A stretch of 64,000 nt of DNA from Aerosticca soli (GCF_003967035.1 NZ_AP018560.1:1387001-1451000); one strand, 5' to 3'; positions 44,281-55,588 are shown, numbered from the stretch's first letter. The notes: a model not told the origin generated them from the sequence alone. Program-made: numbers and translations.

Positions 44281-44969
44281 GGGTGCCGGGCACGCGCTGC
44301 GGGCGCCGCCGTCTTGGGCGTCGTCGGCGCGGCGGCGACGGAGCTCGCCGGCGCGGGTGCGGTTTCACCGACCACGCTGGCGCTTTCGATCACCACCAGC
44401 GGATCGGGCACGTCGTTGACGAAGGGGCCGAGACCGCGGGTGGGCAGCGCGGCGATCTTGTCGACCACGTCCATGCCCTTGACCACCCGGCCGAACACGG
44501 CATAGCCCCAGGTCAGGCTGCTCTGGTTGCCGGCGTAGTCCAGGCGGCGGTTGTCGACCAGATTGATGAAGAACTGCGCGGTGCCGGAATTGGGGTCGCT
44601 GCCGCGTGCCACCGCCACCGTGCCGCGCAGGTTGGAAAGCCCGTTGTCGGCCTCGTTCGGTACCGGGGAACGCGTGCGCTTGGGCTGCAGTTCGCGCGTG
44701 TACAGCCCGCCCTGCACCAGGTAGCCCGGAATGACGCGGTGAAACACGGTGCCGTTGTAGAAACCGCTGCGCACGTACTGCAGGAAGTTGGCCACGCTCT
44801 TGGGCGCCTTGTCCGGATAGAGCTCCAGCGTGATGTCGCCCATGCTGGTGCGCAAAAGCACCTGCGGATGCGCCGGCGCCGACGCGCCCGGCGCGGTCTG
44901 GGCGGCCGACGCGAAGGGCAGGGTCAGCGCGAACAGGAGCGGCAGAAGACGGTGCAGGAAGGCTTTCAT
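44277..44969 (-). CDS. Exported peptidyl-prolyl cis-trans isomerase (cyclophilin)
   Basis: The 230-residue protein has a signal peptide (about 1-22, LLFALTLPFASAAQ), so unlike PpiB it acts in the periplasm. The cyclophilin domain shows GDITLELYPDKAPKSVANFLQYV, YNGTVFHRVIPGYLVQGG, SGTAQFFINLVDN and YAVFGRVVKGMDVVDKI. An Ala/Pro/Thr-rich tail of about 40 residues follows. It is upstream of and coupled to lpxH. Confidence 0.93.
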   Translation of the reverse strand: MKAFLHRLLPLLFALTLPFASAAQTAPGASAPAHPQVLLRTSMGDITLELYPDKAPKSVANFLQYVRSGFYNGTVFHRVIPGYLVQGGLYTRELQPKRTRSPVPNEADNGLSNLRGTVAVARGSDPNSGTAQFFINLVDNRRLDYAGNQSSLTWGYAVFGRVVKGMDVVDKIAALPTRGLGPFVNDVPDPLVVIESASVVGETAPAPASSVAAAPTTPKTAAPAARARHP

Positions 44970-45023
44970 GGCATGACGCCCGTTAAGCGGCAGCGCAAGA
45001 TGATACGCGCTGACGCACGGCTT

Positions 45024-46541
45024 TCAGGTGCGCTGCACGTCGAGAGTCAGGCCGAGTTCGGCCATCGGCGCGTGTTCCTGTTCGAGATCGGCCTCGGTGA
45101 GCGGATGCTGCTCCAGCCAGCTGCGCGGCAGGCTCAGGCGCAGGCGCCGGCTGGTGGCGGTCAGCTTGAGCGGCGGCAGCGATTCGGCGCGCCGGCCGCG
45201 GCGGAACAGCACCGCCAGCCGCAACAGCGCGGTGATGTGGCGTGCCAGCCGGCGGTAGCGCTGGGGCAGGGCGGTGAACACGGCCTTGTCCGGCTTGCGG
45301 CGATGGGATTCCACGATCGCGGCGAGCAGCTGCTGCTCCTGGCGCGAGAAGCCGGCGAGGTCGGCGTGGCGCAGGATGTAGGCGCCGTGGTGGTGGTGCT
45401 GGCTGTGGGCGATGGCAAGTCCGATCTCGTGCACGCGGGCGGCCCAGGACAGCCATTCGCGCGCTTCGCCGTCCAGCTGCCAGGCGCGTGCCACCTGGTC
45501 GAACAGCTGCAGGGCGGTCGACTCGACCCGGCGCGCCTGCGCGCGATCGACGCCATAGCGGCTGGCCAGCGCGTCGATGCTGGCCGTGCGCGGATCGCTG
45601 CCGCCGGCGCGGCCGAGCAGGTCCCACAGCAAACCCTCGCGCATCGAGCTCTCGCACACGCGCATGTGGGTGATGCCGAGCACCTCGAAGGCGCTCTCGA
45701 AGATCGCCACTGCACCGGCGATCACCGGCGCGCGTTCCTCGGCAAGGCCAGGAAGACGCAGGGACGCGATCTGACCCTGTGCGAGCAGGGCCTCGCGCAC
45801 GGCCGCCAGCGCGGCGGGGGTGATGCCGTCGTCCGACAGCCCCATCGCCTCGACCACCGCGCCGATCGCCTTGGCGCTGCCGGAGGAGCCGTAGGCTTCC
45901 TGCCAGCCGGCTTCGCGGTAATCCTCGGCGAACTGCTGCAGCAGCACGCCCAGCTCCATCCGCGCGCGCTGCCAGCGCTTGCGGGTCAGCTTGCCGCCGG
46001 GAAAGAAGTGCAGCGTGGAGGCGATGCAGCCGGCCTGCACGCTTTCGGTGTGCAGGGGCGCAAGGCCGCGACCGATGATGAACTCGGTGCTGCCGCCGCC
46101 GACGTCGATGACCAGCCGCGGTTCGCGCGAGGCGGGCAGGCCGTGGGCGACGCCGAGAAAGATGAGCCGGCCTTCCTCGCGCCCGGAAACCACCTCCACC
46201 GGATGCCCGAGCGCGGCTTCGGCGGCGCTCAGGAAGGTCTGCGGCGAGGCCAGCCGGCGCACCGTGTTGGTGGCCACGGCACGCACCCTGGCGGAAGGTA
46301 TCCCGGCGATACGCTGGCCAAAACGGGCCAGACAGGTCATCGCCCGGGCGCGATGGGCGGCGTCCAGGCTGCCGTCGGCGCGCAGGCCGGCCGCAAGGCG
46401 CACGCTGTCGCGCAGGCGGTCGATCACCCGTGGCTCGCCGTGTTCGACCCGGGCCACCACCAGATGGAAACTGTTGGAACCCAAGTCCACCGCGGCGATC
46501 AGCTCACCTTCGCGGATCGGCGACTGGTCGGCGAGATTCAC
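45024..46541 (-). CDS. ppx: Exopolyphosphatase (Ppx/GppA)
   Basis: It removes phosphate processively from the ends of polyphosphate. The 505-residue protein has the sugar-kinase-fold phosphate loops AAVDLGSNSFHLVVARV and LVIDVGGGSTEFIIG, the catalytic VSGREEGRLIFLGV region and a C-terminal HD-like domain (VHEIGLAIAHSQHHHHGAYIL). The start is GTG preceded by GAGGAG. It lies 75 bases after ppk1, so synthesis and breakdown of polyphosphate are encoded together. Confidence 0.95.
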   Translation of the reverse strand: MNLADQSPIREGELIAAVDLGSNSFHLVVARVEHGEPRVIDRLRDSVRLAAGLRADGSLDAAHRARAMTCLARFGQRIAGIPSARVRAVATNTVRRLASPQTFLSAAEAALGHPVEVVSGREEGRLIFLGVAHGLPASREPRLVIDVGGGSTEFIIGRGLAPLHTESVQAGCIASTLHFFPGGKLTRKRWQRARMELGVLLQQFAEDYREAGWQEAYGSSGSAKAIGAVVEAMGLSDDGITPAALAAVREALLAQGQIASLRLPGLAEERAPVIAGAVAIFESAFEVLGITHMRVCESSMREGLLWDLLGRAGGSDPRTASIDALASRYGVDRAQARRVESTALQLFDQVARAWQLDGEAREWLSWAARVHEIGLAIAHSQHHHHGAYILRHADLAGFSRQEQQLLAAIVESHRRKPDKAVFTALPQRYRRLARHITALLRLAVLFRRGRRAESLPPLKLTATSRRLRLSLPRSWLEQHPLTEADLEQEHAPMAELGLTLDVQRT

Positions 46542-46616
46542 CTGTCCGGCTCCTCAAAGAAGGCATGGTGGCGGAAGCGGCCCATTCTCGCATGCCCTCG
46601 CGGCCGGCCTTGGCCG

Positions 46617-48698
46617 CTAGCCGCACAGGCGATCGAGCAAGGCCTGCTGGGCGCTGTAGGGCGGCGCCTCGCCGGGCGTGGCGCGCACGTAGCGGCCGTC
46701 GCTGCCGAGCAGCCAGGCCTGCGTGTTGTCGGCCAGGGAATTGGCCAGCGTCTCGTCGAACACGCGTCCGGCGAGAGCCGGATCAAGGATCGGAAAGGCC
46801 ACCTCGATGCGCCGCTTGAGGTTGCGCTCCATCCAGTCGGCACTGCTGCAGAAAATCTCGCTAGCGCCGTCGTTGAGGAAGAAATACACCCGGCTGTGCT
46901 CGAGAAAGCGGCCGACGATGGAACGCACGCGGATGCGCTCGGAAACCCCGGGCAGCCCCGGACGCAGGATGCAGGCGCCGCGCACGATGAGGTCGATCTC
47001 CACGCCGGCCTGGGACGCCCGGTAGAGCGCCTGCACCACGTGCGGCTCGTCCAGCGCGTTGAGCTTGGCGATGATCCGCGCCGGCCGGCCGGCGCGGGCA
47101 TGCTCGGCCTCGCGCTCGATCCTGGCCAGGACCCCGGGATAGAGCGTGAACGGCGAATGCAGCAGGCGTTCGAGGCGGATCACCTGGCCCAGGCCCGAGA
47201 GCTGCTGGAACACCTTGTGCAGGTCCTCGGTGATCTGCGGCTGCGCGGTCATCAGCCCGATGTCGGTGTAGGTGCGGCTGTTGATCGAGTGATAGTTGCC
47301 GGTGGAAAGGTGTGCATAGCGGCGCAGGGTCGCGCCTTCCCGACGCACGATCAGCATCATCTTGGCGTGCGTCTTGTAGCCGACCACGCCATAGACCACC
47401 TGCACGCCGGCTTCCTGCAGGCGCGTGGCGAGCCGGATGTTGGCCTCCTCGTCGAAACGCGCGCGCAGCTCCACCACCACGGTGACGTCCTTGCCGGCGC
47501 GGGCGGCGGCGATCAGGGGTTCCACCAGCGGCGAATCCTCGCCGGCGCGGTAGAGCGTCTGCTTGATCGCCAGCACCTCGGGATCGACGCTGGCCTGACG
47601 CAGCAGCTCGACCACCGCGGCGAAACTCTCGTAGGGGTGATGCAGCAGCACGTCGTGGCGCGCGATGGTCTCGAACAGGTCGCGCCCGTTGACCAGCGCC
47701 GGCGGCTGGCGTGGCACGAAGCGGGGAAACTTCAGTTCCGGGCGGTCCAGCTGCTCGTAGACCTGGCCGACCCGCAGGATGTTGACCGGACCGTCGCAAC
47801 GGTAGACGTCGGCATCCTCCAGTCCGAAATTGTCCGCCAGCATGCGCACGATGGCCTGCGGGCAGTCCGCGGCCACTTCCAGCCGCACCGGACGCGCATA
47901 GCCGCGGCCGATGAGTTCCTCGCTGAGCGCGCGTGCCAGATTCTCGACCTCGGCCTCCTCGATCATCAGCTCGCTGTTGCGGGTGACGCGGAACGGATAG
48001 GCGCCGCCCACCTTGAAGCCGGGAAACATCGCATCGGCAAAGGCCTGCAGCAGCTCGCCCAGAAAGACGAAATCGTCGCCGCCGCCATCGACCATGGCCG
48101 GGATGCGCACGATCCGCGGCAGCGAACGCGGCGCGCGCACCAGCGCGGTGTGGCCTTCATGCCCGAAGGCGTCGCGGCCCTTGAGCACCACCACCACGTT
48201 GAGCGTCTTGTTGAGGATGCGTGGAAACGGGTGGGCCGGGTCCAGCCCGAGCGGCGAGAGCACCGGCAGTACCTCGTGCTCGAAATAGCCGCGCAGCCAG
48301 CGACGCTGGCGTGGGCTCCATTGTTCGCGGGTCAGGAAGCGGATGCCCTGGGCGGCGAGCTGCGGCCTGAGCTCGCGCTGCCAGAGCGCATAGAGATCGT
48401 TCACCAGCTCGAGCACGCGCGCGCGGATGCGTGTGAGCAGCTCCCCGGAAGGGATGCCATCGGGTCCCGGTGCGGCCGAACCGAACGCGTGATGATGCTT
48501 GAGCATCGCCACCCGCACCTCGAAATATTCATCGAGATTGCCCGCGGTGATGGCGAGATAGCGCAACCGTTCCAGCAAGGGCACCGCCGGATCGCGGGCC
48601 ATGGCGAGCACGCGGCCATGAAACTCCAGCGCGGCGAGCTCGCGGTTGAGGTAAAGCTCCGGGGCGGTGAGATCGGGTGTGGTGGTCCTGTGTTTCAT
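46617..48698 (-). CDS. ppk1: Polyphosphate kinase 1
   Basis: It polymerises the gamma-phosphate of ATP into polyphosphate and can run in reverse. The 693-residue protein has YLNRELAALEFHGRVLAMA at the N-terminus and DIARHDVLLHHPYESFAAVVELLRQA. The autophosphorylated His is expected in VGYKTHAKMMLIVRREG. VRGACILRPGLPG lies near the end. The start at MKHRTTTPDL was chosen because it opens the family domain; the longer frame runs into the phoR shadow. Downstream of phoR. Confidence 0.96.
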   Translation of the reverse strand: MKHRTTTPDLTAPELYLNRELAALEFHGRVLAMARDPAVPLLERLRYLAITAGNLDEYFEVRVAMLKHHHAFGSAAPGPDGIPSGELLTRIRARVLELVNDLYALWQRELRPQLAAQGIRFLTREQWSPRQRRWLRGYFEHEVLPVLSPLGLDPAHPFPRILNKTLNVVVVLKGRDAFGHEGHTALVRAPRSLPRIVRIPAMVDGGGDDFVFLGELLQAFADAMFPGFKVGGAYPFRVTRNSELMIEEAEVENLARALSEELIGRGYARPVRLEVAADCPQAIVRMLADNFGLEDADVYRCDGPVNILRVGQVYEQLDRPELKFPRFVPRQPPALVNGRDLFETIARHDVLLHHPYESFAAVVELLRQASVDPEVLAIKQTLYRAGEDSPLVEPLIAAARAGKDVTVVVELRARFDEEANIRLATRLQEAGVQVVYGVVGYKTHAKMMLIVRREGATLRRYAHLSTGNYHSINSRTYTDIGLMTAQPQITEDLHKVFQQLSGLGQVIRLERLLHSPFTLYPGVLARIEREAEHARAGRPARIIAKLNALDEPHVVQALYRASQAGVEIDLIVRGACILRPGLPGVSERIRVRSIVGRFLEHSRVYFFLNDGASEIFCSSADWMERNLKRRIEVAFPILDPALAGRVFDETLANSLADNTQAWLLGSDGRYVRATPGEAPPYSAQQALLDRLCG

Positions 48699-48756
48699 GC
48701 GTGCGATTCTGGCCGAAGGCCGCGGCGGCGACATGCCGCGCTGCCGCGCGGGCACG

Positions 48757-50016
<1,260 letters not shown>

Positions 50017-50193
50017 CGGGGGCTTGGGTGGGTGAGCGGTCGAGCATCGGCAATCACTAGCCGTTCGGCAAGCGCCGGCAAGTGGCCGAGGCTTCGCTGG
50101 CCTCGCGGCACCGGGTTCTGGCCTCGCAAGGCGTCACGGCCTGACTTTTTGTGTCGCGACGCGCCAAGCCTGCCTGTCCCGCGGGCCGGCGAC

Positions 50194-50883
50194 TCAAGGG
50201 CTGGCGGAGAACCGGTAACCCGAGCCGCGCACGGTCTGCACCATGCGGTCGAGCTGCCATGGCTCGAGGGTCTTGCGCAGGCGCCGGATGTGCACGTCCA
50301 CGGTGCGCTCCTCCACGTACACGCTGCCACCCCAGACATGGTCGAGCAGTTGCGCGCGGGTGTAGACGCGCTCGGGATGGGTCATGAAGAAATACAGCAG
50401 GCGGTATTCGGTCGGACCGATCGGCACCGCATCCGTGCCGGCGAACACGCGGTGCGCCGGACCGTCGATGCGCAGGCCGTTGATCTCGACGTTCCCCGAG
50501 CCGTCGTCGCCCTTGCTGCGGCGCAGGACGGCCTTGATCCGCGCCAGCAGCTCGCGGGTGGAAAACGGCTTGACCACGTAATCGTCGACGCCGGCCTCGA
50601 GGCCGTTGACGCGGTCCATCTCCTCGCCGCGGGCGGTCAGCATGATGATGGGGATTTCCCGGCCGGGATCTTCCTTGCGCAGGCGGCGCGCGAGCTCCAG
50701 GCCGCTGGTGCCGGGCAGCATCCAGTCGAGCAGGATGAGATCGGGCACCTGCTCGGCGATGGCCAGCTGCGCGGCACGCGCATCGGCGGCCGGGATCGCC
50801 TCCATGCCGGCCTTGCGCAGCGCGAAGGCCACCATGTCGCGGATCGAGGCTTCGTCTTCGACGATCAGGATGCGTTTTTGCAC
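50194..50883 (-). CDS. phoB: Phosphate regulon response regulator PhoB
   Basis: This OmpR-type activator binds Pho boxes. The 229-residue protein has the receiver domain with Asp10 and the phosphorylated Asp53 ([10 protein letters not shown]), Thr in [10 protein letters not shown] and Lys in [10 protein letters not shown] winged-helix domain ends with [33 protein letters not shown]. It starts with GTG. It precedes phoR, ppk1 and ppx, so the locus joins phosphate sensing with polyphosphate storage. Confidence 0.95.
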   Translation of the reverse strand: MQKRILIVEDEASIRDMVAFALRKAGMEAIPAADARAAQLAIAEQVPDLILLDWMLPGTSGLELARRLRKEDPGREIPIIMLTARGEEMDRVNGLEAGVDDYVVKPFSTRELLARIKAVLRRSKGDDGSGNVEINGLRIDGPAHRVFAGTDAVPIGPTEYRLLYFFMTHPERVYTRAQLLDHVWGGSVYVEERTVDVHIRRLRKTLEPWQLDRMVQTVRGSGYRFSASP

Positions 50884-50957
50884 GCTCGGGATCCCGCGCT
50901 GTGATGACGATCGTATTGCAGCGAGGCCATGTTACGCGGCGATGACAGCGGTGGTGG

Positions 50958-52619
50958 TCAACGTACGCGCACGCAATCCCCGGTGTCGCAGCCGGCCGCG
51001 CGCAGCTGTGGCGGCGGGCTGCCGGCGTCGGGGTTGTCCTCGGTCGGGATCTTGCGCTTGCGCAGCTCCATCACCAGCGGCGTGAGCTGGGCGATACGAC
51101 CCTGGATGCGGGCACGGGCGTAGTAGTCGAGGTCGTCCCGCCGCAGCAGGCGCTTCAGCTGTTCGAGCGCGTCGAACGGCCGTCCCGACAGATAGCTCGC
51201 ATCCGCATAGGCCTCGCCGGCGCGCACGCTGTCGCCGGCGCGCTCGCTGGCACGGGCATAGGTGCGATACATGTCCGGCTCGTCACTGTCATCCAGCAGC
51301 GGCCGCAGCAGGGCTGCCGCGCTGGCGGCCTGCTCGCGGCTGCCGCCTTCGCTCAACGCCTTGGCGTAGGCCAGCGCGACGGCGTGATTACGCGGCGAGC
51401 GCGCGTTGAGCTCGGCATAGCGGGTGAGCGCCTCGGCCCGATGGCCGGCCTGCAGCATGGCCTCGGCTTGGGCCAGCTGCAGCAGCAGGCTGTCCGGATG
51501 GCCGGCCAGGAGCGGGGCCAGCTGCGTCAGCGCCTGCTCGCCGCGGTTGCTCAAGGTGAGAGCCAGCGCATAGCCATAGCGGTTGGCCGGGGTGTCGAAC
51601 GCCGCGTGCTCGGCCAGGTTGCGCGCGTAATAGTCGGCCAGCCGCGCCGGATCGCCGGACAGCACCCGCACGCGCTCGCGGATCAGCGCATAGGTGTCCA
51701 GCCCGTCGTGATCATGGCGCGGCAGCAGGGCGCTCGGGTCCTTGAGATAGGCGACCGGCGCGGTGGCTTTCTCCCACTGCTCGCGGCTCAAGGTGGAGCC
51801 GGTCGGGCGCAGCTTTTGCCGCGCGGCCAGGGCATCGGCACGCGCATTGGCGTCGCTGATGCGGGCCGGGAAGACCGGGTGGTCCTGCAACAGGGAGGGC
51901 AGGTCGTCGCCCATGCCCACGCGCAGGGTGTCCTGCATGTGGTCGAAGAACGAGGCCATCGCATGCGGATCGAAACCGGCATTAGCCAAGGTCTGGATGC
52001 CCACCCGGTCGGCCTCGATTTCATCCTTGCGGGTGAAGTTGATCTCGCGCTGCATCAGGAGCCCCTGACCGCCCATCAGCACCGCCGCCGAGGAGTCGCC
52101 GGAGTGGGCGCCGCTGCCGGCGGCGATGGCGCCCAGCAGGATGAGCGCCATCAAGGGCGCGCTCTTTTTCGAGTCCTCGAAGGCGCGCTGCAGGTGATTC
52201 TGCGTGATGTGGCCGATTTCGTGCGCGATCACGCCGGCAAGTTCGTCCTCGTTGCGGGTCAGCACGATGAGGCCGGAATTGACCGCGATGTAGCCGCCGG
52301 GCGCGGCGAAGGCGTTGATGACGTCATCCTTGGCGACGAAGAAGGAGAAATGCTCGCGCGGCCGCTCGCTGGCGGCTACCAGCCGGTAGCCCAGATCGTT
52401 GATGTAGTCGTTGACCAGCGGATCGTCCAGCACCAGACCCAGCGAGCGCATCTGCCGCAACATGGCCGCGCCGTAATCCTGTGCGTCCTGCGGCGAGATC
52501 AGCGCATCGGCGGAGCTGCCAAGATCGGGCAGGCGCACCCCTTCCTGGGCGTTCAGGCCACAGGCCATCAGCGCCGCCGCGAGCGTCGCCAGACGCGGAA
52601 ACCAGACTCGTTTTGCCAT
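50958..52619 (-). CDS. M48 family periplasmic metalloprotease with TPR repeats (BepA/YfgC-like)
   Basis: The family monitors assembly of outer-membrane proteins and degrades misfolded ones. The 553-residue protein has a signal peptide (about 1-24, ending LNAQEG). The peptidase M48 domain has the zinc motif HEIGH at residues 133-137 (AGVIAHEIGHITQNHLQRAF), the third ligand in NFTRKDEIEADRVGIQTLANAGFDP, and C-terminal TPR helices from about residue 300. The start at MAKRVWFPRL opens the signal peptide. It lies 74 bases upstream of phoB in the same orientation. Confidence 0.93.
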   Translation of the reverse strand: MAKRVWFPRLATLAAALMACGLNAQEGVRLPDLGSSADALISPQDAQDYGAAMLRQMRSLGLVLDDPLVNDYINDLGYRLVAASERPREHFSFFVAKDDVINAFAAPGGYIAVNSGLIVLTRNEDELAGVIAHEIGHITQNHLQRAFEDSKKSAPLMALILLGAIAAGSGAHSGDSSAAVLMGGQGLLMQREINFTRKDEIEADRVGIQTLANAGFDPHAMASFFDHMQDTLRVGMGDDLPSLLQDHPVFPARISDANARADALAARQKLRPTGSTLSREQWEKATAPVAYLKDPSALLPRHDHDGLDTYALIRERVRVLSGDPARLADYYARNLAEHAAFDTPANRYGYALALTLSNRGEQALTQLAPLLAGHPDSLLLQLAQAEAMLQAGHRAEALTRYAELNARSPRNHAVALAYAKALSEGGSREQAASAAALLRPLLDDSDEPDMYRTYARASERAGDSVRAGEAYADASYLSGRPFDALEQLKRLLRRDDLDYYARARIQGRIAQLTPLVMELRKRKIPTEDNPDAGSPPPQLRAAGCDTGDCVRVR

Positions 52620-52743
52620 GACCATAGACGTCAGACGATACCATTGCAGACCGCGCCCAAGGCGCCCGGTTCCCCGACTTGCGGGCGGACTCCGCCGCCC
52701 CGATGTCACCCGTTCATAGCTTTCCTTTGCCAAGGAGCCCGCG

Positions 52744-53007
52744 ATGCCCCGCATCGAGATTTTTTCCACCGCCACCTGTCCCTACTGCACCGCCGCCAAG
52801 AATCTCCTGAAGGCCAAGGGGCTGAGCTGGGAGGAGGTGCGCATCGACACCGATCCGGCCCAGCGCGAGCGCATGCTCGAGCGCAGCGGCGGCCGCCGCA
52901 CCGTGCCGCAGATCTTCATCAACGACCAGCACGTCGGCGGTTATGACGACCTCGTCGCCGCCGATCGCAGCGGCAAACTCAAGACCTTGCTGGAGAGCGC
53001 GACATGA
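52744..53007 (+). CDS. grxC: Glutaredoxin 3
   Basis: This 87-residue thiol-disulfide oxidoreductase has the CPYC active site (residues 12-15), the cis-Pro region RTVPQIFINDQHVGG and the DDLVAADRSGKL tail. It reduces protein and small-molecule disulfides with glutathione. It overlaps the next gene by four bases (ATGA) and has an AAGGAG ribosome binding site. Confidence 0.95.
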   Translation: MPRIEIFSTATCPYCTAAKNLLKAKGLSWEEVRIDTDPAQRERMLERSGGRRTVPQIFINDQHVGGYDDLVAADRSGKLKTLLESAT

Positions 53008-53399
53008 GTGGGCAGGATGGGGGCGACCGGGTCGCCGAGTTCACCGCGTTCCGGCAGCGCATGAATGAACGCATCCTGGCCGAGGACAACCAGGTGGTGC
53101 GGCGTTTCTTCGCCCTGGACGGCCAGGCCTATCGGCCCGGCGCGCTGGACGTGAAGACCAAGGAGCTGCTTGGCCTGGTGGCTTCCCTGGTCCTGCGTTG
53201 CGACGACTGCATCAGCTACCACGTCGCGCAGTGCCGCGCGGCCGGCGTCGGGCGCGATGAATTTTTCGAGGCGTTCGGTGTCGGCCTGGTCGTCGGTGGA
53301 TCGATCGTGATCCCACACCTGCGTCGTGCCGTGGACTTCCTCGACCGGCTCGAGGCCGCCGACGGGGCTGGCGCGTCAGCCTGCGAAGAACACCGCTGA
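53004..53399 (+). CDS. Carboxymuconolactone decarboxylase / AhpD-like protein
   Basis: The 131-residue protein has the AhpD-type redox motif in LVLRCDDCISYHVAQCRAAGVGRDEFFEA (C-x-x-C with a following His). This fits a peroxidase-associated disulfide reductase rather than a true decarboxylase. It is translationally coupled to glutaredoxin, which makes a thiol-based peroxide or disulfide function plausible. Confidence 0.88.
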   Translation: MSGQDGGDRVAEFTAFRQRMNERILAEDNQVVRRFFALDGQAYRPGALDVKTKELLGLVASLVLRCDDCISYHVAQCRAAGVGRDEFFEAFGVGLVVGGSIVIPHLRRAVDFLDRLEAADGAGASACEEHR

Positions 53400-53547
53400 C
53401 ACGAAACTGCCCGCCGTCGCGTCGGCGCGATGGCATGAGCTGGCTGCCGCATGCGGGTGCCTTGGGGGATAATGGGCGGTCACCCGGCGCGCTCTGGCCG
53501 TGCGGGTGCCTCCCTTTCCCCACAGGCCTTTCTTTCGAGGAGTTCCC

Positions 53548-54567
53548 ATGAGCAAGACCATCGCCGTGATTCCGGGAGACGGCATCGGGCCGGAAATCAT
53601 GGCCGCCACACTGGAGGTGCTCGATGCCCTCGACTGCGGGCTCGTCTATGCCACCGTCGAGGCCGGCATGGTGGCGCTGGAAAAGCATGGCGATTTGTTG
53701 CCCAAGGCCACGCTGGATGCCATCGCCCGGCATCAGGTCGCGCTCAAGGGGCCGCTGACCACGCCGATCGGCGGCGGGTTCACGTCGATCAACGTCACCC
53801 TGCGCCGGCATTTCGATCTCTACGCCAACGTGCGCCCGGCGATCAGCTTTCCGGGCACCAAGGCGCGCTATCAGAACATCGACATCATCACCGTGCGCGA
53901 GAACACCGAGGGCGCGTACCTGGCCGAGGGACAGACGATCTCCGAGGACGGCGAGGTGGCGCAGTCGATCATCCGCAACACGCGCAAGGGCAGTACGCGG
54001 ATCGTGCGCTACGCCTTCGAGATGGCGGTGAAAAAGGGACGCAAGAAGGTCACCGCCGTGCACAAGGCCAACATCATGAAGACCAGCTCCGGGCTGTTCC
54101 TCAGCGTGGCCCGCGAGGTGGCGAAGGAATATCCACAGATCGAGTTCAACGAGATGATCGTGGACAACGCCTGCATGCAGCTGGTGATGCGGCCGGAGCA
54201 GTTCGACGTCATCGTCACCACCAACTTGTTCGGCGACATCCTTTCCGATCTCTGCGCCGGCCTGGTCGGCGGCCTGGGGCTGGCGCCCGGCGACAACATC
54301 GGCGAGCACGCGGCGATCTTCGAGGCGGTGCACGGCTCGGCGCCGGACATCGCCGGCAAGGGCATCGCCAATCCCTGTGCCTTGCTGCTCGCCGCCGCCG
54401 ACATGCTCGATCACCTGGGCATGGTGGCCAAGGGCACGGCGATCCGGCAGGCGATTCGCGACACCCTGGCGCACGAGCACGATGCGGCCACGCCGGACCT
54501 GGGCGGCAAGGGCAGCACCCGCAGTTTTGCCGCGGCCATAGCCCGGCGCGTCCGTCAGGCCGCCTGA
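53548..54567 (+). CDS. icd: Isocitrate/isopropylmalate dehydrogenase family, probable NAD-dependent isocitrate dehydrogenase
   Basis: It oxidatively decarboxylates isocitrate to 2-oxoglutarate. The 339-residue protein has IPGDGIGPEIM, the substrate loop (GGGFTSINVTLRRHFDLYANVRP), ITVRENTEGAYLAEGQ, HKANIMKTSSGLFL and the metal-binding NLFGDILSDLCAGLVGGLG. It is clearly of the short NAD-type branch; distinction from homoisocitrate or tartrate dehydrogenases relies on overall similarity. Start by AGGAG ribosome binding site. Confidence 0.88.
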   Translation: MSKTIAVIPGDGIGPEIMAATLEVLDALDCGLVYATVEAGMVALEKHGDLLPKATLDAIARHQVALKGPLTTPIGGGFTSINVTLRRHFDLYANVRPAISFPGTKARYQNIDIITVRENTEGAYLAEGQTISEDGEVAQSIIRNTRKGSTRIVRYAFEMAVKKGRKKVTAVHKANIMKTSSGLFLSVAREVAKEYPQIEFNEMIVDNACMQLVMRPEQFDVIVTTNLFGDILSDLCAGLVGGLGLAPGDNIGEHAAIFEAVHGSAPDIAGKGIANPCALLLAAADMLDHLGMVAKGTAIRQAIRDTLAHEHDAATPDLGGKGSTRSFAAAIARRVRQAA

Positions 54568-54572
54568 AAAAC

Positions 54573-54611
54573 ATTACCGCCGGCCGGGATCGCCCGGCCG
54601 GCGGTGATTCT
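54573..54611 (+). terminator. Terminator after icd
   Basis: A long GC-rich stem (ACCGCCGGCCGGG with its complement; arms 54576-54588 and 54593-54605) closes a four-base loop ATCG and is followed by GATTCTTT. It separates icd from the convergent lpxO gene. Confidence 0.75.
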
Positions 54612-54643
54612 TTGCTGAAAGCGAGAAAGGCGCGGGTCTGCGA

Positions 54644-55588
54644 TCAGCGCAGCAGCGGCCAGGGCGCCAGAAACACCAGCCACAGGAACAGCACGATGCC
54701 GATGTATTTGATCGTGCGGAAGAGCCTGGGATGCTTCTTCTTGAACTTGCGCATCCGTTCGCGGTTGCGCTGGTTGAGCGCATACAGGCGATTGACGAAA
54801 CCGACCTTTTCCTGCGGCGACTCGATGTTCGGCGAGGCGGTGATCCGGCCCATGAAGGCACCGACACGGCGATTGATCGCCTGCATCCAGCGCGTCCGCA
54901 AGGGACGCTCCACGTCGGCGAACAGGATCACCCGGGTCTGGTCGGTGTCATTCTCCACCCAGTGCACGTAGGTTTCGTCGAACACCACGTCCTTGCCATC
55001 GCCCCAGGCGTGCGGCTCGCCGTCGACCAGGATGCGGCACTTGTCCGAATTGGGCGTGATGAGCCCTAGGTGATAGCGCAAGGAACCTGCGAACGGATCG
55101 CGGTGCGCATTCAGTTTGGAATGCGGCGGCAGCACCGCGAACATCGCCGCCTTGATGTCGGGAATCGCATTCAGCAGCGCCACCGTCTTCGGACACAGCG
55201 CTTCGGCCGAAGGCAGCGGTTTGCCATACCACTTGAGGTAGAAACGCTTCCAGCCCTGCTTGAAGAAGCTGTCGAAGCTGGCGTCGTTGTGTTTTTCCGC
55301 CGCGCGGATGCGGCCCTGATCGAGCAGTCCCAGCGCCTCGTCGCGGATCACCTGCCAGTTCTGCTGCAAGAGATCCAGCTGCGGGAAGTCGCGGCGGTCC
55401 AGGATCGGCCGTGCCGGCACCGCGGAAAACGCATACATCAGCAGGTTGTAGGGGATGAAGACGGCCGAGTGGTCGACCAGCTGGCGGTCGAAACGCAGCC
55501 GCGCCCGCCCACGCAGGTGCACCAGCAGCACGCACAAGACGAACAGGACGAAAACGACCAGCAATACCAGACGCGGGGTGAGAACCAT
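54644..55588 (-). CDS. lpxO: Aspartyl/asparaginyl beta-hydroxylase-type lipid A hydroxylase
   Basis: LpxO adds a 2-hydroxyl to the secondary acyl chain of lipid A, using iron and 2-oxoglutarate. The 314-residue protein has an N-terminal membrane helix (about 7-25). The oxygenase core has the iron ligands in LNAHRDPFAGSLRYHLGL and the second His in DETYVHWVENDTDQTRVILFADVERP. A C-terminal hydrophobic helix (IKYIGIVLFLWLVFLAP) follows. Both membrane helices match LpxO rather than soluble AspH. Confidence 0.9.
   Translation of the reverse strand: MVLTPRLVLLVVFVLFVLCVLLVHLRGRARLRFDRQLVDHSAVFIPYNLLMYAFSAVPARPILDRRDFPQLDLLQQNWQVIRDEALGLLDQGRIRAAEKHNDASFDSFFKQGWKRFYLKWYGKPLPSAEALCPKTVALLNAIPDIKAAMFAVLPPHSKLNAHRDPFAGSLRYHLGLITPNSDKCRILVDGEPHAWGDGKDVVFDETYVHWVENDTDQTRVILFADVERPLRTRWMQAINRRVGAFMGRITASPNIESPQEKVGFVNRLYALNQRNRERMRKFKKKHPRLFRTIKYIGIVLFLWLVFLAPWPLLR

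Noticed and set aside
50916-50948. Possible Pho box upstream of phoB (CTGTCAT on the minus strand at 50942-50948)
   Set aside because: Only one half-site is good; the second repeat at the expected 11-base spacing matches poorly (3/7).
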